From: Multifurca ochricompacta
Taxonomy: Eukaryota; Basidiomycota; Agaricomycetes; Russulales; Russulaceae
Direction: 5' to 3'
NCBI GenBank assembly: GCA_022496185.1
Contig: WTXG01000080.1
Coordinates: forward strand, 1 to 64,000
Length of the DNA stretch: 64,000 nucleotides
Part shown: piece after piece, positions 42,488 through 55,300 of the stretch
Numbering within the stretch: the first letter of the stretch is position 1
Layout of the letters: the number at the start of each line of letters is the position of its first letter
Notes under the pieces: generated by a model
Seen by the model: the letters and a program-made list of their open reading frames with translations, nothing else
What the model was told of the DNA's origin: nothing
The model's database searches: none
Translations under genes and position numbers: made by a program

Positions 42488-44519
42488 TCAGTCGAGCGAA
42501 TCCAATGCTGCGCGCCACAGTCCCCAGTCTCTCCATGAGTGAGCCAGGCAAGTCACGCGAGGGGAAGTAGTAACCGCCTGGTCGTCCTCGTCCTCGTCAG
42601 AGCTGCACTCTATAACGAGTGGGACGACCTTCTCGTTCCTAGACCGTCGAGTCGGTGTCCCTGGGGAAGGGCGCCACAGGCGTATGGGAAGGCGAAGCTC
42701 AGGGTTCCATGGGTCATACTGTTCGCTCGGGTCAGCAACGGCTTGTGCGACGCTCATGCTGTCGAGCTGATGGAACAAGTCTTCCATCGACGGCTCAGTG
42801 CGAAGCATCCGTGGTGAAGTCAGCGGCGGCTGGATCTCATTTTGGTTAGTCTCTTCCGAGTTCCCTTCCTCTTCGTCTTCGCTGAACAGCGAGTCAACGT
42901 CTCGCTTAACCGGATCCCGACGTAGAATTCCCCTCCCAAGAATATTGTCAAGGTGACCAAGGAACGCATCCGCTCGTTCGCGCAGCCTAGCAGTGATCTC
43001 TTCAGGAGGTGCCATGGCAAAACTGAGCTTGTCGTAAACTTCGTCATAACTAGGTGGAGGTGGAAGCGTGTTCTCAACGGTTTGAGGGGGAGGAACCGCG
43101 GGTGGTGGCCTGGGCGCCGGGCGAGACAGTATGTCATCGAAGAAGTCAGCGGCTTTCGGGCGGCTGCGGCTGCTCGTTTCTGGCCTTCTCGCGTTCTTCT
43201 TGGTGTCCTTGATACGATTCGCGAGAGAGGACTGGGGTACATGGTACGGGTCCACGCGTCGTGCCCTTTCCTTTCTTCCTGTGTCACAGATCACTTCGCT
43301 TACGCCTCTAAGACGCGCAATCCCCTTCTTCTGGCTGTACGTGGGTGCCGACGCTTGTGAAGGAGGTGGTTGCGGTGCCTGCTGAGATACTGTGAGAGGC
43401 ACTGCGGATTTTCGTGTAGGGAGCGCGAGTACCTGAGGAGCCTGTCCTCCCGTTTGGAAGACAGGCTGAGGTGGCTCAACAAGTTTGACAAATTCTGGAG
43501 ACCAACTCGCCTGCGATCCATCTGGTCCGCACTCGCGCATCACCACATCTTCTTGCATGCTAGAAATATCACTACGAAACACAAACCGTGGTAGTACCGG
43601 TCCCGGTCCCAAGTTAAGAGGCTTATTGATTATGGCTGCTATAGCGCTAAATGTGGCGCTAGGCGTTGTTGTATGAGGGCTTTTCATCTCAACATCCTTA
43701 CTAGCCAGGTAAGATGGCGTCGCAGGTGGACGGCGTGGACTCCATCCAGTTGTGGTGACTTCAGATGGAACTTCCTCTATGATGCTCTGCATATCATCCT
43801 CGTGACTGAACATCCTGTCATCATTATCAACGACGGATACGAAGATGTACTGCGTTTGAGGCTGTCCTGGGCTCTGCAATACCCATTTAATAAATTTCGA
43901 GTGTATTAAGGAACTAGTTCACACACCATCTTTACGTAGGCCATGGCCATGCTGCGATCCACGGGGGTCACTGCCTCCTGTGCTGGGAATGCACGCCCCA
44001 AAAGTTTGATACGATTGCTCAGCGCCCTTGGAACCGCTGAAGTCCTTCGGGAGCGTCTTTCGCGGAGAGTGCGAGTGCTTGCCAACGATACCCTCCGCTT
44101 GACTGGCGTGGGCAAATTTCGAAGCTCTACCTCCGGGATGCATTTCAGCGCCGCCATTATGCGTGCGCGTTTCTGACCCGTGAGGGGGTCCGCCGCAAAC
44201 GACTCGGAGGTTGGCCATGTGCGTAAAGGCGCACCGTACGCACTGCAGCCAGGCGGGACTCCGCCAATATATCTGCATACGGACGCACAGTGTAGTATCC
44301 GTTTGACGAGTCAATAATACTTCGCCCATCCTCTGAGGCGCTGACGATCGTGCAGGGTGGTAGGGGAGGTGGGTAGTCAGGGGGACGCCCTGGTCTGAGT
44401 GCTACCCGGATGCCATGGATTGAAGGTGTTGGAACTCCTGGAGGATGAAGCCCACTACATAGGACCATAGATCTGAAAATGATGGAAGGCTCTCTGATTG
44501 TACTCTTGTTGGCGGACAT
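42488..44519 (-). CDS. Long disordered hypothetical protein (frame broken)
   Basis: Two exons, 44519-43927 and 43873-42488, joined by a 53 bp GT-AG intron (MAMAYVKM then SPGQPQTQYIF). The protein is about 659 residues if one G is restored in the run near 44178, which reconnects the N-terminal frame (MSANKSTIREPS...) with the basic segment ALKCIPEVELRNLP. It is almost entirely low complexity: Pro-rich (PPPQTVENTLPPPPSY), basic (RSRPKAADFFDD) and acidic near the C-terminus (LFSEDEEEGN, IECSSDEDEDD), ending SWRDWGLWRAALDSLD. No domain recognised. The acidic/Pro-rich character is compatible with a regulatory scaffold, which is only a guess. Confidence 0.6.
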
Positions 44520-45055
44520 GGTAGTTAGATTACACTGGAGATATCACGGATAACTCAGAAACGGTGTATGGGGTATATACTTATAAAAGGACAGCTTGAT
44601 GTGAGCCGTGTCAGCCATAAAGTATGCAGCCGACGCATTGGCATGTAATACACGAAGAAAATACCATGACCGTGACCAAAGCTATCCGTCCCGCTCGCGT
44701 CTTATGCGACGCGACACGGCACGTGCTACGGAATTATTGTCACGTGTAAACTACAAACTCAGAGCGCCAGCAGCAGCAGCAGCATGAGAGGAGCCACGGT
44801 GGCAACCAACAGAGAGAATTTTTGAACCGGGAAATGAATTTATTCAGATCGCTCTTGGGACAGACGTTTGCAACCCCTCGCCAGCGTCAGCCAGTCCATA
44901 ACTCTGAAAGGAAGAATAGAGACGCAGAGGGAAACTGATTCTTGGTGAAAGAGATGGAATACATCATCGAAACATCTATATCTTCTGTACACAAACTCAG
45001 TCACAATGAAGGATGTGGATTAAGACTCTAAAAAAAGTTTATACTACGTACCTCT
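44520..45055. other. Intergenic, no supported gene
   Basis: 536 bp with a (CAG)n run at 44769-44783 and a CACGTG at 44719-44724-like context upstream of the disordered-protein gene. Contains its promoter. Confidence 0.45.
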
Positions 45056-46723
45056 TCACAGAACACAGTGTTTATCAACATATGACGCCCGCAAGTCAAG
45101 CACTGTTTCCCTTCCCTCCCTAAAGGCGGGAAGAGATGTATATTCCTCTGGCAATTCGGGATCCGTCGCTATCCGTTGACGCAAATTGATCATCATGCGT
45201 GAAACGATCGTCGAGCAGGCCACGCTCGTCAGAATGCTATTAACGCCCTTGAGCGTGGGCTGGGGTGGAACACACTCAGACACTGGAAATCATACAAAAA
45301 GGGAGGAGCCCTCACCGGAGCCATCTGTCGACACATTCAGGATGTGGATACATTCTGGAAACGATGTGCAAAAAGAAAATAAATCGACATTACTTACGAT
45401 ACACGTCAAAATATTCAATACATTGGCAAGGAACATGATGCTAAAACAAATAAATAAATAAGTATCGGCATTATTTCAAGGGGATGGTACGCGATAAGTT
45501 TGATGGCTCAGTTGAAAGTACCCACGCAAAGTAAATGGTGCCTGGCCAGAGTGACAGGTTCATTGGGGGGGTTAGGATCGGGTATCAAACTGAATGACAC
45601 ACACCATCTCGCACTAGAACGTAGATCAATGTCATGGGTTGGCCCCAGCCAATGCGCATGGCCTTGTACGTTGTGAGACCAAATATTGCCAGGTCGAATA
45701 GGAGTACAACTCCCCACGCAAACGCGAGTCCTGCGAAAGTCATGTCACCGTCGAATGTACATCACCCGGACGACACAAACCGTGCTTACGTTGGCCACTA
45801 ACACACCGCGTTGGCCGATAACATAAGCGCTGGACTGCCAAAGCCATCAGACACGACGTACAAGGAGACGCTACTCTCTACAATGCAGCCTGAAATAGGG
45901 TAATTCACGCGAGGAATGGCGCCACCTGTATTTGCGTGCAGAAAAATAAGAAACTGGAAAGGGAAAGTTGGACGAGTGTCTATGTCTGTCTCGTTGTAAT
46001 GAAGACAAAAGAGGCGCACAGATGCAGTGGCACCGCCACCGACCAGAATTCCAAGGAGAGCCGCGATGACAATGCGGTTGTTTTTGTAAATCGCTGCCAC
46101 ACGAATAATGCATATGACTTGTGAAAGGCTTGGCATGTGAGCGGATCAAAAACAAAAGAGGGTAGGTACTTACTGGCGATAACAAGCTGAGTAAGAATGT
46201 AATATATTAGGTGATATCGCAACAAGGCATGGCATCTGTGAGTTAGGTTGAATCCAGTTTAGCCCGTTGATTCAATGAAAGTGCTCACAGCTGATGATGC
46301 CCCAAAATAAAATATAATTTCGCAGAAGGGTGTGAACGGGTATAGGTTCGAGAAAAGTGTGCATACGTACATCGTTGCTGAGGAGAGAAGCGCCCGCGAA
46401 TACCTCGAAAATGACAGGAATATGTCCCAATATTGCCAGGTAGCGGTTGAGCAGGAAAAGAGCAGATGGCCAAGTAAGGCGGCGCTTCTTAGGCCAGAAG
46501 AACTCGACCTCAGCAGATAATGTGATGATATAGTCATAGTAGAGGATGGCTGCACCACCACCACCACAATCAGCTCAGCAAATTCGGAGAGGACAGAGAG
46601 CGTACAAAAGGCAATGAGCCGGGAAAAATAAATTGTAAATCTGTCATCCAAGTGACGGTCAGACCAAGAAATCAAATTTGAAGACGTAATATACAGGTGC
46701 TGATTCGAACTTTGCGACGACAT
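45056..46723 (-). CDS. DUF6533 seven-helix membrane protein
   Basis: The first exon (MSSQSSNQHLYITSS...) joins at a 57 bp intron (GTACGC...GTGCAG) to the family signature LYYDYIITLSAEVEFFWPKK followed by SALFLLNRYLAILGHIPV, diagnostic of the large agaricomycete DUF6533 family. Further helices: RYHLIYYILTQLVIA, VICIIRVAAIYKNNRIVIAA, LAFAWGVVLLFDLAIFGLTT, GTIYFA, IMFLANVLNILTCI. The cytoplasmic tail has SVACSTIVSRMMINLRQR, a conserved C-terminal motif of the family. Function is unknown; the topology suggests a receptor-like protein. A donor near 45811 needs one more G to keep phase, probably another lost base. Confidence 0.8.
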
Positions 46724-49054
46724 TTATTCACGCGATAGATGATGATTACGCTCTGCGTAATTTCGCGACTGAAGGTCAGAGAATGAATGTGCAGGGAAGG
46801 GACAAAGGTAAAAGCGGGGTGGCGCTCGATGCATGGGGATCAATAAATCCTCCGCTACGTTTAATTTGACACGGAAACAGAACACATAGAAGCAAGTAAT
46901 CCATCACGGATAATATAGGGTTTTTACCCAGGTGCACTCCTGAAGTCCTCTCTGCTGAGCGCTTCGAGTGTCACCGGCGCACATCAGAGATGTACATAGC
47001 AGCGACGATCATGAAGGTCGGGTTCTGAGGGCCAGGCCATTCCCATGGAGCCTCTAGGTCGTGAGTTCTTTTGAGAGATGGGACGATGGGAATGTGCATG
47101 AGTGTGGGAGATGCGGAGATACGGCGCTGATGAACAGTTCAAGATGATGCCCCCATCGCACAGAGTGCTGTAAAACAGCTGCGGTTGAGAGAGTTTACAG
47201 GACACAGGACAGATTTGAGGCGCTCTAGAGCCGCCCAAGAAGTGATCGGGTTGCTATCAGGCAGACCCTTTAGACTGATTGGACTGACCGAAAAATAAAA
47301 ATAAACCGATCTGTTTTTTTTCGCAAAAAATATAAACTACAGATGTCTTCTCGGTTCTCGGGGATCGCCTAGAGGTCAGCCCGAGCAGATACACAGAGCG
47401 AGACCACCGAGTTGCTATGTTGCACTTGCACTTGCGCCACTTGCACATGGGAGGACACGCACGAGCATCCTGTCCCTGTTTCGTTAAGTAAGCAACAAAC
47501 AACGCCAATCATCACCCAACAAGCGACAACTCCCCAAGATTATGGTTTGATTGAAGATGAAGATGATTAAAGATGAGGATGAATGATGACCGCCTCCATA
47601 TAAACCAAAGAGGCCTAGAAGAGCATGAGCTCTATTCAAACTCTAATGCAGTCAGATGTGTTGTTTGTGTTGTGAGCCCTGGCGGGGCCTTCCAAGGAGA
47701 GAGAGAGAGAGAGAGAGAGAGAACTGCTCGTGGCCACGGCACGTCTGACTTTCCTAGCCGTAAGTAAAAAGAAAGCGGGCTTACTTACGCACTTTCCCCC
47801 TAACCGCCTTGTATGCTCATCGCCTCCGATCTTAATAAGAAGTGAGACTTACCAAGAGCCTGTAGCTAAGCACAAGAATGAGAGATAGATCCTGTGTGGT
47901 TGTGCAGTGCAAAAGATGCCCGTAGAGCAACGAGCTGCCGATCATTGACAACTTCCACACATGCATCTTAGTGGCATAAAACAACGGCAAAACTAGGTTT
48001 CCGAGGCGGAGGTTCCTTGCGTCTTTGCATCGATTTCTTATCTTCCGCACACAGCACAGAAACGCTACTACCCCTGCCAAGGTTTCGGGATAGGTCGGCG
48101 CACTTCTGATAAACCCCTGACAAACCCCCAAGATGGGCCGACCCCATACTAGTGGGATTCCCAGCTCTCTCAGGTTCTCTCGTTCTTTTTCTCAAATTTG
48201 AGAGAAAAGTTCAACTGAGTTACACGTTACCTGACATCTCGACATGACATGGTACCCCATTTTTCTTCCAGTTCCAGTTCCTAATTCCCCAGTTATCTCT
48301 CCTCTGAGGTTTAGGGTTCAGTCCGAGTTTCGGGGCCGCCACGGAAGGCCCTTAAGGACGTTTACGACCTTCGTACGGAGCGCGTGGTTCACATTGCATT
48401 ATAAGTGCCGCAGTGCGTCAGCACCACAGCCCAGTTGGATATACTGCGTACTTTAGACCAGTATTAAATACCGAAAGGTATATCAAGGTGCAGCTGAGAT
48501 AACGAAGGTGGTGGTGGTGGTGGTGGTGGTAGTGATGTTGGGTGGGTGGGAGAAAAATGAAATGAGTGCCTCGAGATCCGGCTAGATAAGGGGGCCGCAT
48601 TCAAACCTGAGACCGACCAAGTACAAGTTAGTGTCACTCATTCTCGTTTCTCATTTCTCATCATTGCTTACATAGATTTCTCGGTTCATTCCTTCGCCCG
48701 ATGGCAATTCAATTATGACGTTCTACGAGGAGGAACAAATCTATGGAGGAAGCCATATCTCCTGTTAGTAAGGCAAGGGGCGGAAAGTACCTCTGGATCC
48801 ACACCCACACGATCTGTCCATTGGTGGCACACCACTTACTGAACTGTATTCAAGCACATGGAGATATGACCTCGGCCCTTGAAAGGTCCTATCTACGGCA
48901 TCAAATTCATTCGGTATTGGAATTGTTTTGCCGCTAGTCAGTCTCGGGCCTCTACCATTTGTTTTATATCCGCGAAGCTCCTTGACCTCCTCAACACCCC
49001 CCTCCCCCTCTCAATCGCTGCAATTTCTCAAGACTGCCCGGTGTTCTGAAAAAC
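46724..49054. other. Long intergenic region, no supported gene
   Basis: 2.3 kb. Contains (GA)n at 47697-47722 and (GGT)n at about 48507-48534. Leftward frames at 47832-48131 and rightward at 48743-48937 have no recognisable domain. The right end holds the purine permease promoter. Confidence 0.5.
47697..47722. repeat. (GA)n microsatellite
   Basis: About 13 uninterrupted GA units. Confidence 0.95.
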
Positions 49055-51587
49055 ATGGCGGACATCACAGTCTTTGACAAATCAACGCTACCGTACGTAG
49101 ATGCTCTTCTTCCACATCTGACACACACTCTGGACTTGCGAATATCTTGTACAGGTGGCCGACTCTTTCGTTGGGCGTTGGTTCAAGCTCGAGGGATCTG
49201 GTGTCGCTAAGGAGCGGTCGGGTTCTCGTTTCCTCGTGCGTTACCCATTTGTCTGTATCTGCCTCACTTTATCGCTCACGAGGACCAATCTAGACAGAGC
49301 TCCGTGCCGGACTCACGACATGGGTATGTGTGATAAGCAGTAGCATAACGGCGTGTGACAAAACTGACCCCCCCCTCCCATCCCCTCCTCCCCAGGCTGC
49401 GATGGCGTACATCGTCCGTCTCCTGTTGCACTCACCGTCCAATTGCGACCATCCTGATGAACCTTTTTTTTTTCCTTCTGGGTCATAGATTTCCGTCAAC
49501 GCTTCCATTATATCTGATTCGGGGGGCACTTGCGTGTGCCCAACTGGCGATGGCTGTAACTCAGACGCGACCTATCTTGCCTGTATAGTTGACGTCCGTC
49601 GTGATCTCATCACTGCTACAGCCGCCATTTCTGCGCTTGCCAGCACCCTCCTGGGGTTGTTTGCAAACCTCCCATTGGGGATGGCTCCAGGTCTTGGATT
49701 GAATGCATACGTATGTAATCCGACACGTAGTTTCTCTCTTGTTGCAAAGGTGAAACTCTGAGCTGCGCTCCAGTTCACTTACTCTATTGTTGGCTACCAT
49801 GGGACCGGTATTATCACTTACCGGGAAGCGCTTGCCGCTGTATTTATGGAAGGGTACGTAATCGATGGTGTTTCAGGCGAGTGAGAGTTTTTGAATCAAC
49901 GCCTTCCCCTTCGTGTCCAGGTGGATTTTCTTCTTCTTGTCGTTACTTGGTCTTCGTCAATGGCTCGCTCGCATCATGCCACAATCACTCATTCTCGCTG
50001 TTGGAACGGGTATTGGCCTTTTCATTGCGTAATTCCGTTTACTTTTTATTCCCACGTCTTCTCCACACCCGCTGATCTATATTTAGTTTTATAGGACTCT
50101 GTAAGATCCGCGTTGTCCAATTCCCACGGTCTAATTTTCTAATGCGCTTGCTCGCGCAGCTTCTGGCGGTCTTGGCATCATTGGCGGGGACACTGTTAAT
50201 TTCGTCGGCCTTGGGGGATGCAAGCCAGAACATTATCTGCCTAACCTTCCTGGCTATTGTGACAGTGTCGTTATGCGCAACCCTACCATGTGGCTTGGGA
50301 TCTTCACTGGAGGGTAGGTTTATTGTGTATAGCGAGAGCTCTACCTTAATGCACTAAAAATCTTCTACACAGTTTTTTGACAGTCTTCCTTATGATGTAC
50401 CGCGTCAAGGGCGCGATCCTCATCGGTATATTCCTGACTTCCATAATTTCTTGGCCTCGTGGAACTGTCGTCACCGCTTTCCCTCACACGGATCCGGGTG
50501 ACGCTGCATTCGATTTCTTCAAAAAAGTCGTTACTTTCCATCCAATCAAGCTCATCGGCAACGCCATTGATTATCACTACTCGCATGGCAAGGTGTGGTA
50601 TGCACTCGTCACCATGCTCTACGTCGATATTCTCGACACAACCGGCACACTTTATTCAATGGCTAAGTTTGCGGGTTTGCGCGATCCCGTGACCATGGAC
50701 TTTGAAGGCAGTACGATCGCGTACTGCGTCGATGCATTCTCAATCTCGATTGGCGCGCTCATGGGGACGAGCCCTGTGACCGCGTACATTGAGAGTGCGA
50801 CAGGTATTTCTGGTGCGTGTTTTTTTAAATCTCCTTCCCCCCTCCCCCTTCTACAAGCGCTAAATATCATTTTGGGAATTGCAATTGCAGAGGGTGGCAG
50901 AACTGGTATCACAGCGATCACAACTGGTTTCGCTTTCTTAGTTTCAGTCTTCTTCTCCCCTATCTTCGCCAGCATCCCCTCCTGGGCCACTGGTGGTGCT
51001 CTCGTTATTGTTGGCACACTCATGATCCGTAACGTACGCGAGATCAACTGGAACTACATTGGAGATGGTGTTCCGGCTTTCCTCACGATCGTTATAATCC
51101 CTCTCACCTACAAGTATGCACCGTTTTTTTTTTCTTTTTCTTTTTATCCCCCTTACGCAGAAGGCTGATCTACTGAATTAACGTAGCATCGCGTACGGTG
51201 TCATCGCGGGCATATCCTCATACATCTTGCTTAATACGGTGCCATGGCTTCTTATGAAGGCGACCAAGGGCCGAATCGTCCCGCCTAACTACGGAGATGC
51301 TGAACCATGGATCATCCCCCCTGGGGGCATCGTCCCGACCTGGATGTTCGTTTTAAACCCCTCATCCTTTTAACCCCCGCGTGTGCATGTCTCATTCTAA
51401 CCCGTCTTGTTTTTGTAGGAGAGTCGCCCATGGCTATGTCACCGGTCGGCCTTACACACCGCCACATGAATTCAATAATTCCCGCCACTCTGGAAGCATC
51501 TCCAGCACGTCTCATGAGCTAGCCGAGATTTCCTCTGAGAAGCCTCTAGCTGGCCACTCCATCGAGATTACTGAGCTTTCCAAGTAA
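49055..51587 (+). CDS. azgA: Adenine/guanine/hypoxanthine permease, AzgA family
   Basis: Plasma-membrane purine/H+ symporter of the NCS2/AzgA-like family. Thirteen exons (49055-49096, 49155-49235, 49294-49323, 49396-49413, 49489-49710, 49774-49853, 49921-50028, 50087-50100, 50160-50313, 50373-50812, 50891-51113, 51187-51345, 51419-51587) sum to 1740 bp, 579 residues, without frame break. Seen: [50 protein letters not shown] segment, [37 protein letters not shown] and multiple hydrophobic helices. The 18 and 14 bp microexons are required for these conserved blocks. The cytoplasmic tail is Ser-rich with Lys residues that could be ubiquitylated. Confidence 0.94.
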
Positions 51588-52351
51588 AAAAATAAAATAA
51601 AATAAAATAAGTAAAATATGAGTGTCCGTGTCATTTTACTGTTTTATACTTACCATTGTTCCCTCCACGCGCTGTTGTTATTGTTATTTTAGCTGCGCTG
51701 TTATATATCCCTAGAGTAGAAAATCATGTTGTGGGTACCCATGTCGGCTTGGTCATTTTTGTGTGTTTTATATTAGCTTTAGCTATTAACCTTTGGGTCT
51801 TCGCTCTGCCACTTTAACGCGTCGCGTTATAACGTACATCCGCTCATTTTTTAGAATCTGCACTCGTTTTCTTTTTTTCCCTTTTTTGTTCTTTTGCTTT
51901 CTTTCCACACAGTAACTTGGCTCACAGAAGAGTGTACAAAGAATGGCAGTATTTTGCATCGGTACCAGCAACATTTCTGAGTCGAGACAGCGCGTTTGAA
52001 AGAAAGAAAGAAAGAAATAAACCATGACCTAAAGTGTCACCCCCCTTCCCCCCCCCCTAGTGCGTGCACGGCCTCGCTTCACTTGTTCCATGACAAAGTG
52101 CGTACAGCAATACTATATATAATCAGGGTGCCTGATACATGATGCGTTAGTAATAGCAGTAGCAATAACGGTAGCAATAACAGTAGCAGCAGAAGTAGTA
52201 GCAGCGGTTACATAAAAACACCACCACCCCCGATCAACAAGAAAGGAAAAAGAGAGCCTTGGACAAGCAACTCTAGATACATAACACTGATGAAACCAGC
52301 AACTCAACATGTCTATCTTACCCACATAAGTATATATATGCAGCGTTGTCA
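51588..52351. other. Convergent intergenic region
   Basis: 764 bp between the permease and the WD40 gene. Contains AATAAAATAAAATAAAATAAG just after the permease stop (poly(A)-signal-like) and AAAGAAAGAAAGAAA at about 51999-52018. No supported gene. Confidence 0.5.
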
Positions 52352-55300
52352 TCAACAGGGACCGGTAGTCAAAGTGGTAGTGGTGGCGGTGGTGGTGGTG
52401 GTGGTGGTGGTGGTGGTGGTGGTGGTGGTGATGGTGGCATCCCTCCCATGTCCGTCGCTCCGCTTGCGGCGGTAATGCAGCACGACCTCACCTGACTGCC
52501 GCCAGACGTACTGCCGGACAACCGCAAGGGTCATGTTAAGCGGCAACACCGTATCGTTGCAAACGATCTCCCACAAATCTTCCGGCAGTGGACGAGCATG
52601 ACTCTCTAATGGTTCCTGCAGGGGTAACACAGAAGGGGAGTGCAAAGTCTGGGCCCGTGCGTGATTCTGATTATCTATGGACGAACGAGGAGACGAGTGT
52701 GGGGAAGTGGCCAAACTTCGCATACCGACCGATAATTTCTCCATCTTTTCTTGCACCTAATAAAAGTAAAAGTAAAAGTATAGTTATCATCGAAATTCGC
52801 ACTCCACGTTCCGGATCCTTCGACGGATGAATCAAAACTCACATGAACGGCCAACTTTCGCACACGAAGGAACCGACTCGCAGATAGTTTTGTCTGGACG
52901 CTGAACCAGGGAGGGGGGAAATGTTAATTTATACCAGATCGGAGTTTTGGGTACAACAAGGGAACAACTCAACGTGTTGACGAGGTCTGGAAGTACTTCC
53001 TCTCCTGGCACCCCGCTTTGCATGGGCAACAATATGAAGCCGACCTTGACAACGCTGACCTGTGGCGCGCGCCCAAGTAACAGGTATTCTAACAACCACA
53101 CGGGCATTGCGTCCTCCAATTTCGCCACGTCCTCGGTGGTGCCTGCACTGGCAACAGTGCCACGGTAAACGATGGCCCAACCAGGCGCGCGTTCCTCTGC
53201 AATGAGCAGCGGGATGTCCTGTGTAATGGGAAGAGTAGGGCCCTCTGCAGCACTGGGCGGGTTAAGCGTGCCACCAGCGAGGACGACTTGGGCGGTCGTG
53301 GGCGGCTTCATGGGCGGTTCTTGTGCTACCTGTCATACGGGGATTGATTGTTTATTTTATGAGTGGGTAAAATGAAGGAAGGAGGTGACACACCGGTATA
53401 CTGGACGGCGTGGTGGCGGGAGCAGCGGAGGCGTACAATGGCGTCCCTGTCCCTGTCGTTGCGAATACCGGCGAACGCGCCATGGGGACAGGCGTTCCAG
53501 GGGCGCTCTCGCTCTGTGCACGTTTCGTCGTCCTGCCGAGCCCACGTAACTTGCCCATCAACCCGCCTCCGGGAGTGCTGGGCATCGCCAGCCCATTTCC
53601 ACTTGCGGCACTACCACCGGCACTGCTACCCACGGCTGCGCCTGCAGCCGAACCAAGGCCCAAGTTATTCCACCCAGAAACGTCGTCTGGCGTGGTCGGG
53701 GCGGGCACCCCGCTCCCCCCTCCACTCGAAACCGACGGCCTGCGCGGGCGGGCGGTAAAATAATCCTGCCCTTTCTGAGTTGCTAGCGTAGTGGAAGGTG
53801 TAGGTATCTCCGTCTGCGCTCGATGGTGAGCGGTATTACTAACGGGCTGGGGTTGTGAGTGAGTTTGTGGTTGTGGAGTTGACAGTAACTCGTTGTCTCC
53901 TGGCGTGACGGGTGATCCCACAGTTTGGGACGGTAGCGAACGCGTTTGTGAGAGTGGCAGAAGCAAAGGCACGTGCGCGATACCGAGTCCGACAAGGTGG
54001 TTCGGTGAGATCACGGAAAGCATAGTCTGCGAGACGACGACGGAACTGGTGCCAGTGGCTATCGTAGTCCCAGCTCCATCAACATTGCCAGACGGCCCTC
54101 GAGGGGGGGAGGATGAAGGCGCAGCGGGGATGGTGCGCAAAGGCACAACACCCGCTGTACGCAAGCGCCAATCGTGCGCTTGTTGTTCTTCATGGATAAA
54201 ACCCAGGAAGAGGTTTCGCAAGACCCATTTTCCTAAGTTGACTGCGATAAACCAACACAACGCGACCGTCAGCATTCTCGAAAATCACAAGCCGAGGGCG
54301 AAAGAAAAAGAAAGACGTACTCCGCACGTCCTCGGGGACGACACTGGCTGGCAATGCACGATCTGGGGGGCATCCGAGCTCATCCCCATACAATTCCGCG
54401 TCGAAAGCATGTTCGTCAAGGTGCACATTCAATACGCCCGTGCTGGTGTCGACAGCGGACCAGGAGACGACAACTGCCTCGCCGTCGATGCGCTCGCGCA
54501 CAATGTCCAACGCCTCGCGTGGGCTAAAGACATACCCCTCTTCGTCCTGATCGAGGCTACCATCCCTGCTTTTAGAGCTCGCAGCGAGGACGTCTTCCCG
54601 CGTGTATTGGCCGACACACACGAAACGCACGATGTCCCACACGGCGACTGTACCAGTGGTATCGACAGTAAGCGCGTGGACGCGATTGCTCAGTAGCACG
54701 GCGCGCACTAAGCCCGGCGCACCGACGAGAACAAAATCTGGGGTGGAGGAGAATGGCTGCGCGTCCGCGACAACCTCGCGCGACTCAAATGCAGTGCGGT
54801 GCCGGCCAAGGCCACCTCCCGTCCCACCAACGCTGGGGCTGCCTAGCGCTCCAGTTCCTAAACCACCACCGGATGGTGAAATGTCGCTTTGAGCGGGGCT
54901 AACAGGACGCCCGATGCTGGCAGGTGACTGGGTAGGTGAAGGCGGGGACGGGAAGGCGCCGCTCAAGGGTGTACGCAACATAAACGGACGTGCGGAGACG
55001 GACATGAGGGAAGCGGCAGAATACAGGGTCGCGATATCTGCGTCAGCCCCAGTACCACGGCCACGATAAACCGGCATGAAAGGCGTAAACGGATCGCTCA
55101 GTGGCGAGGCAAGATGCACAAGGCAATCATAGGGCAAACCGTACCACGTCGTCTCGCCCTCACCTGTACCATCATCCGGGAGTAAATGAAGAGGCGGTTC
55201 CAAAGCGGGAGTAGATGCCGCACTCATCGAGCTTGAATGGCGAGGTAGTCGCTGTAAAGGTGGAGACGATGGTGGGTCAAGAGTAATGGATCGTGGGCGT

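Noticed and set aside
47832..48131. Leftward hydrophobic frame resembling a membrane segment
   Set aside because: Could be a decayed DUF6533 relative, but no diagnostic motif (the YYDY...EVE block) is present.
48743..48937. Small rightward frame beginning MEEAISPVSK
   Set aside because: Short, no recognisable features, no neighbouring exons that join to it.
52373..52434. Trinucleotide and other short tandem repeats as CRISPR arrays
   Set aside because: Simple di- to tetranucleotide repeats without spacers, in a eukaryotic genome.
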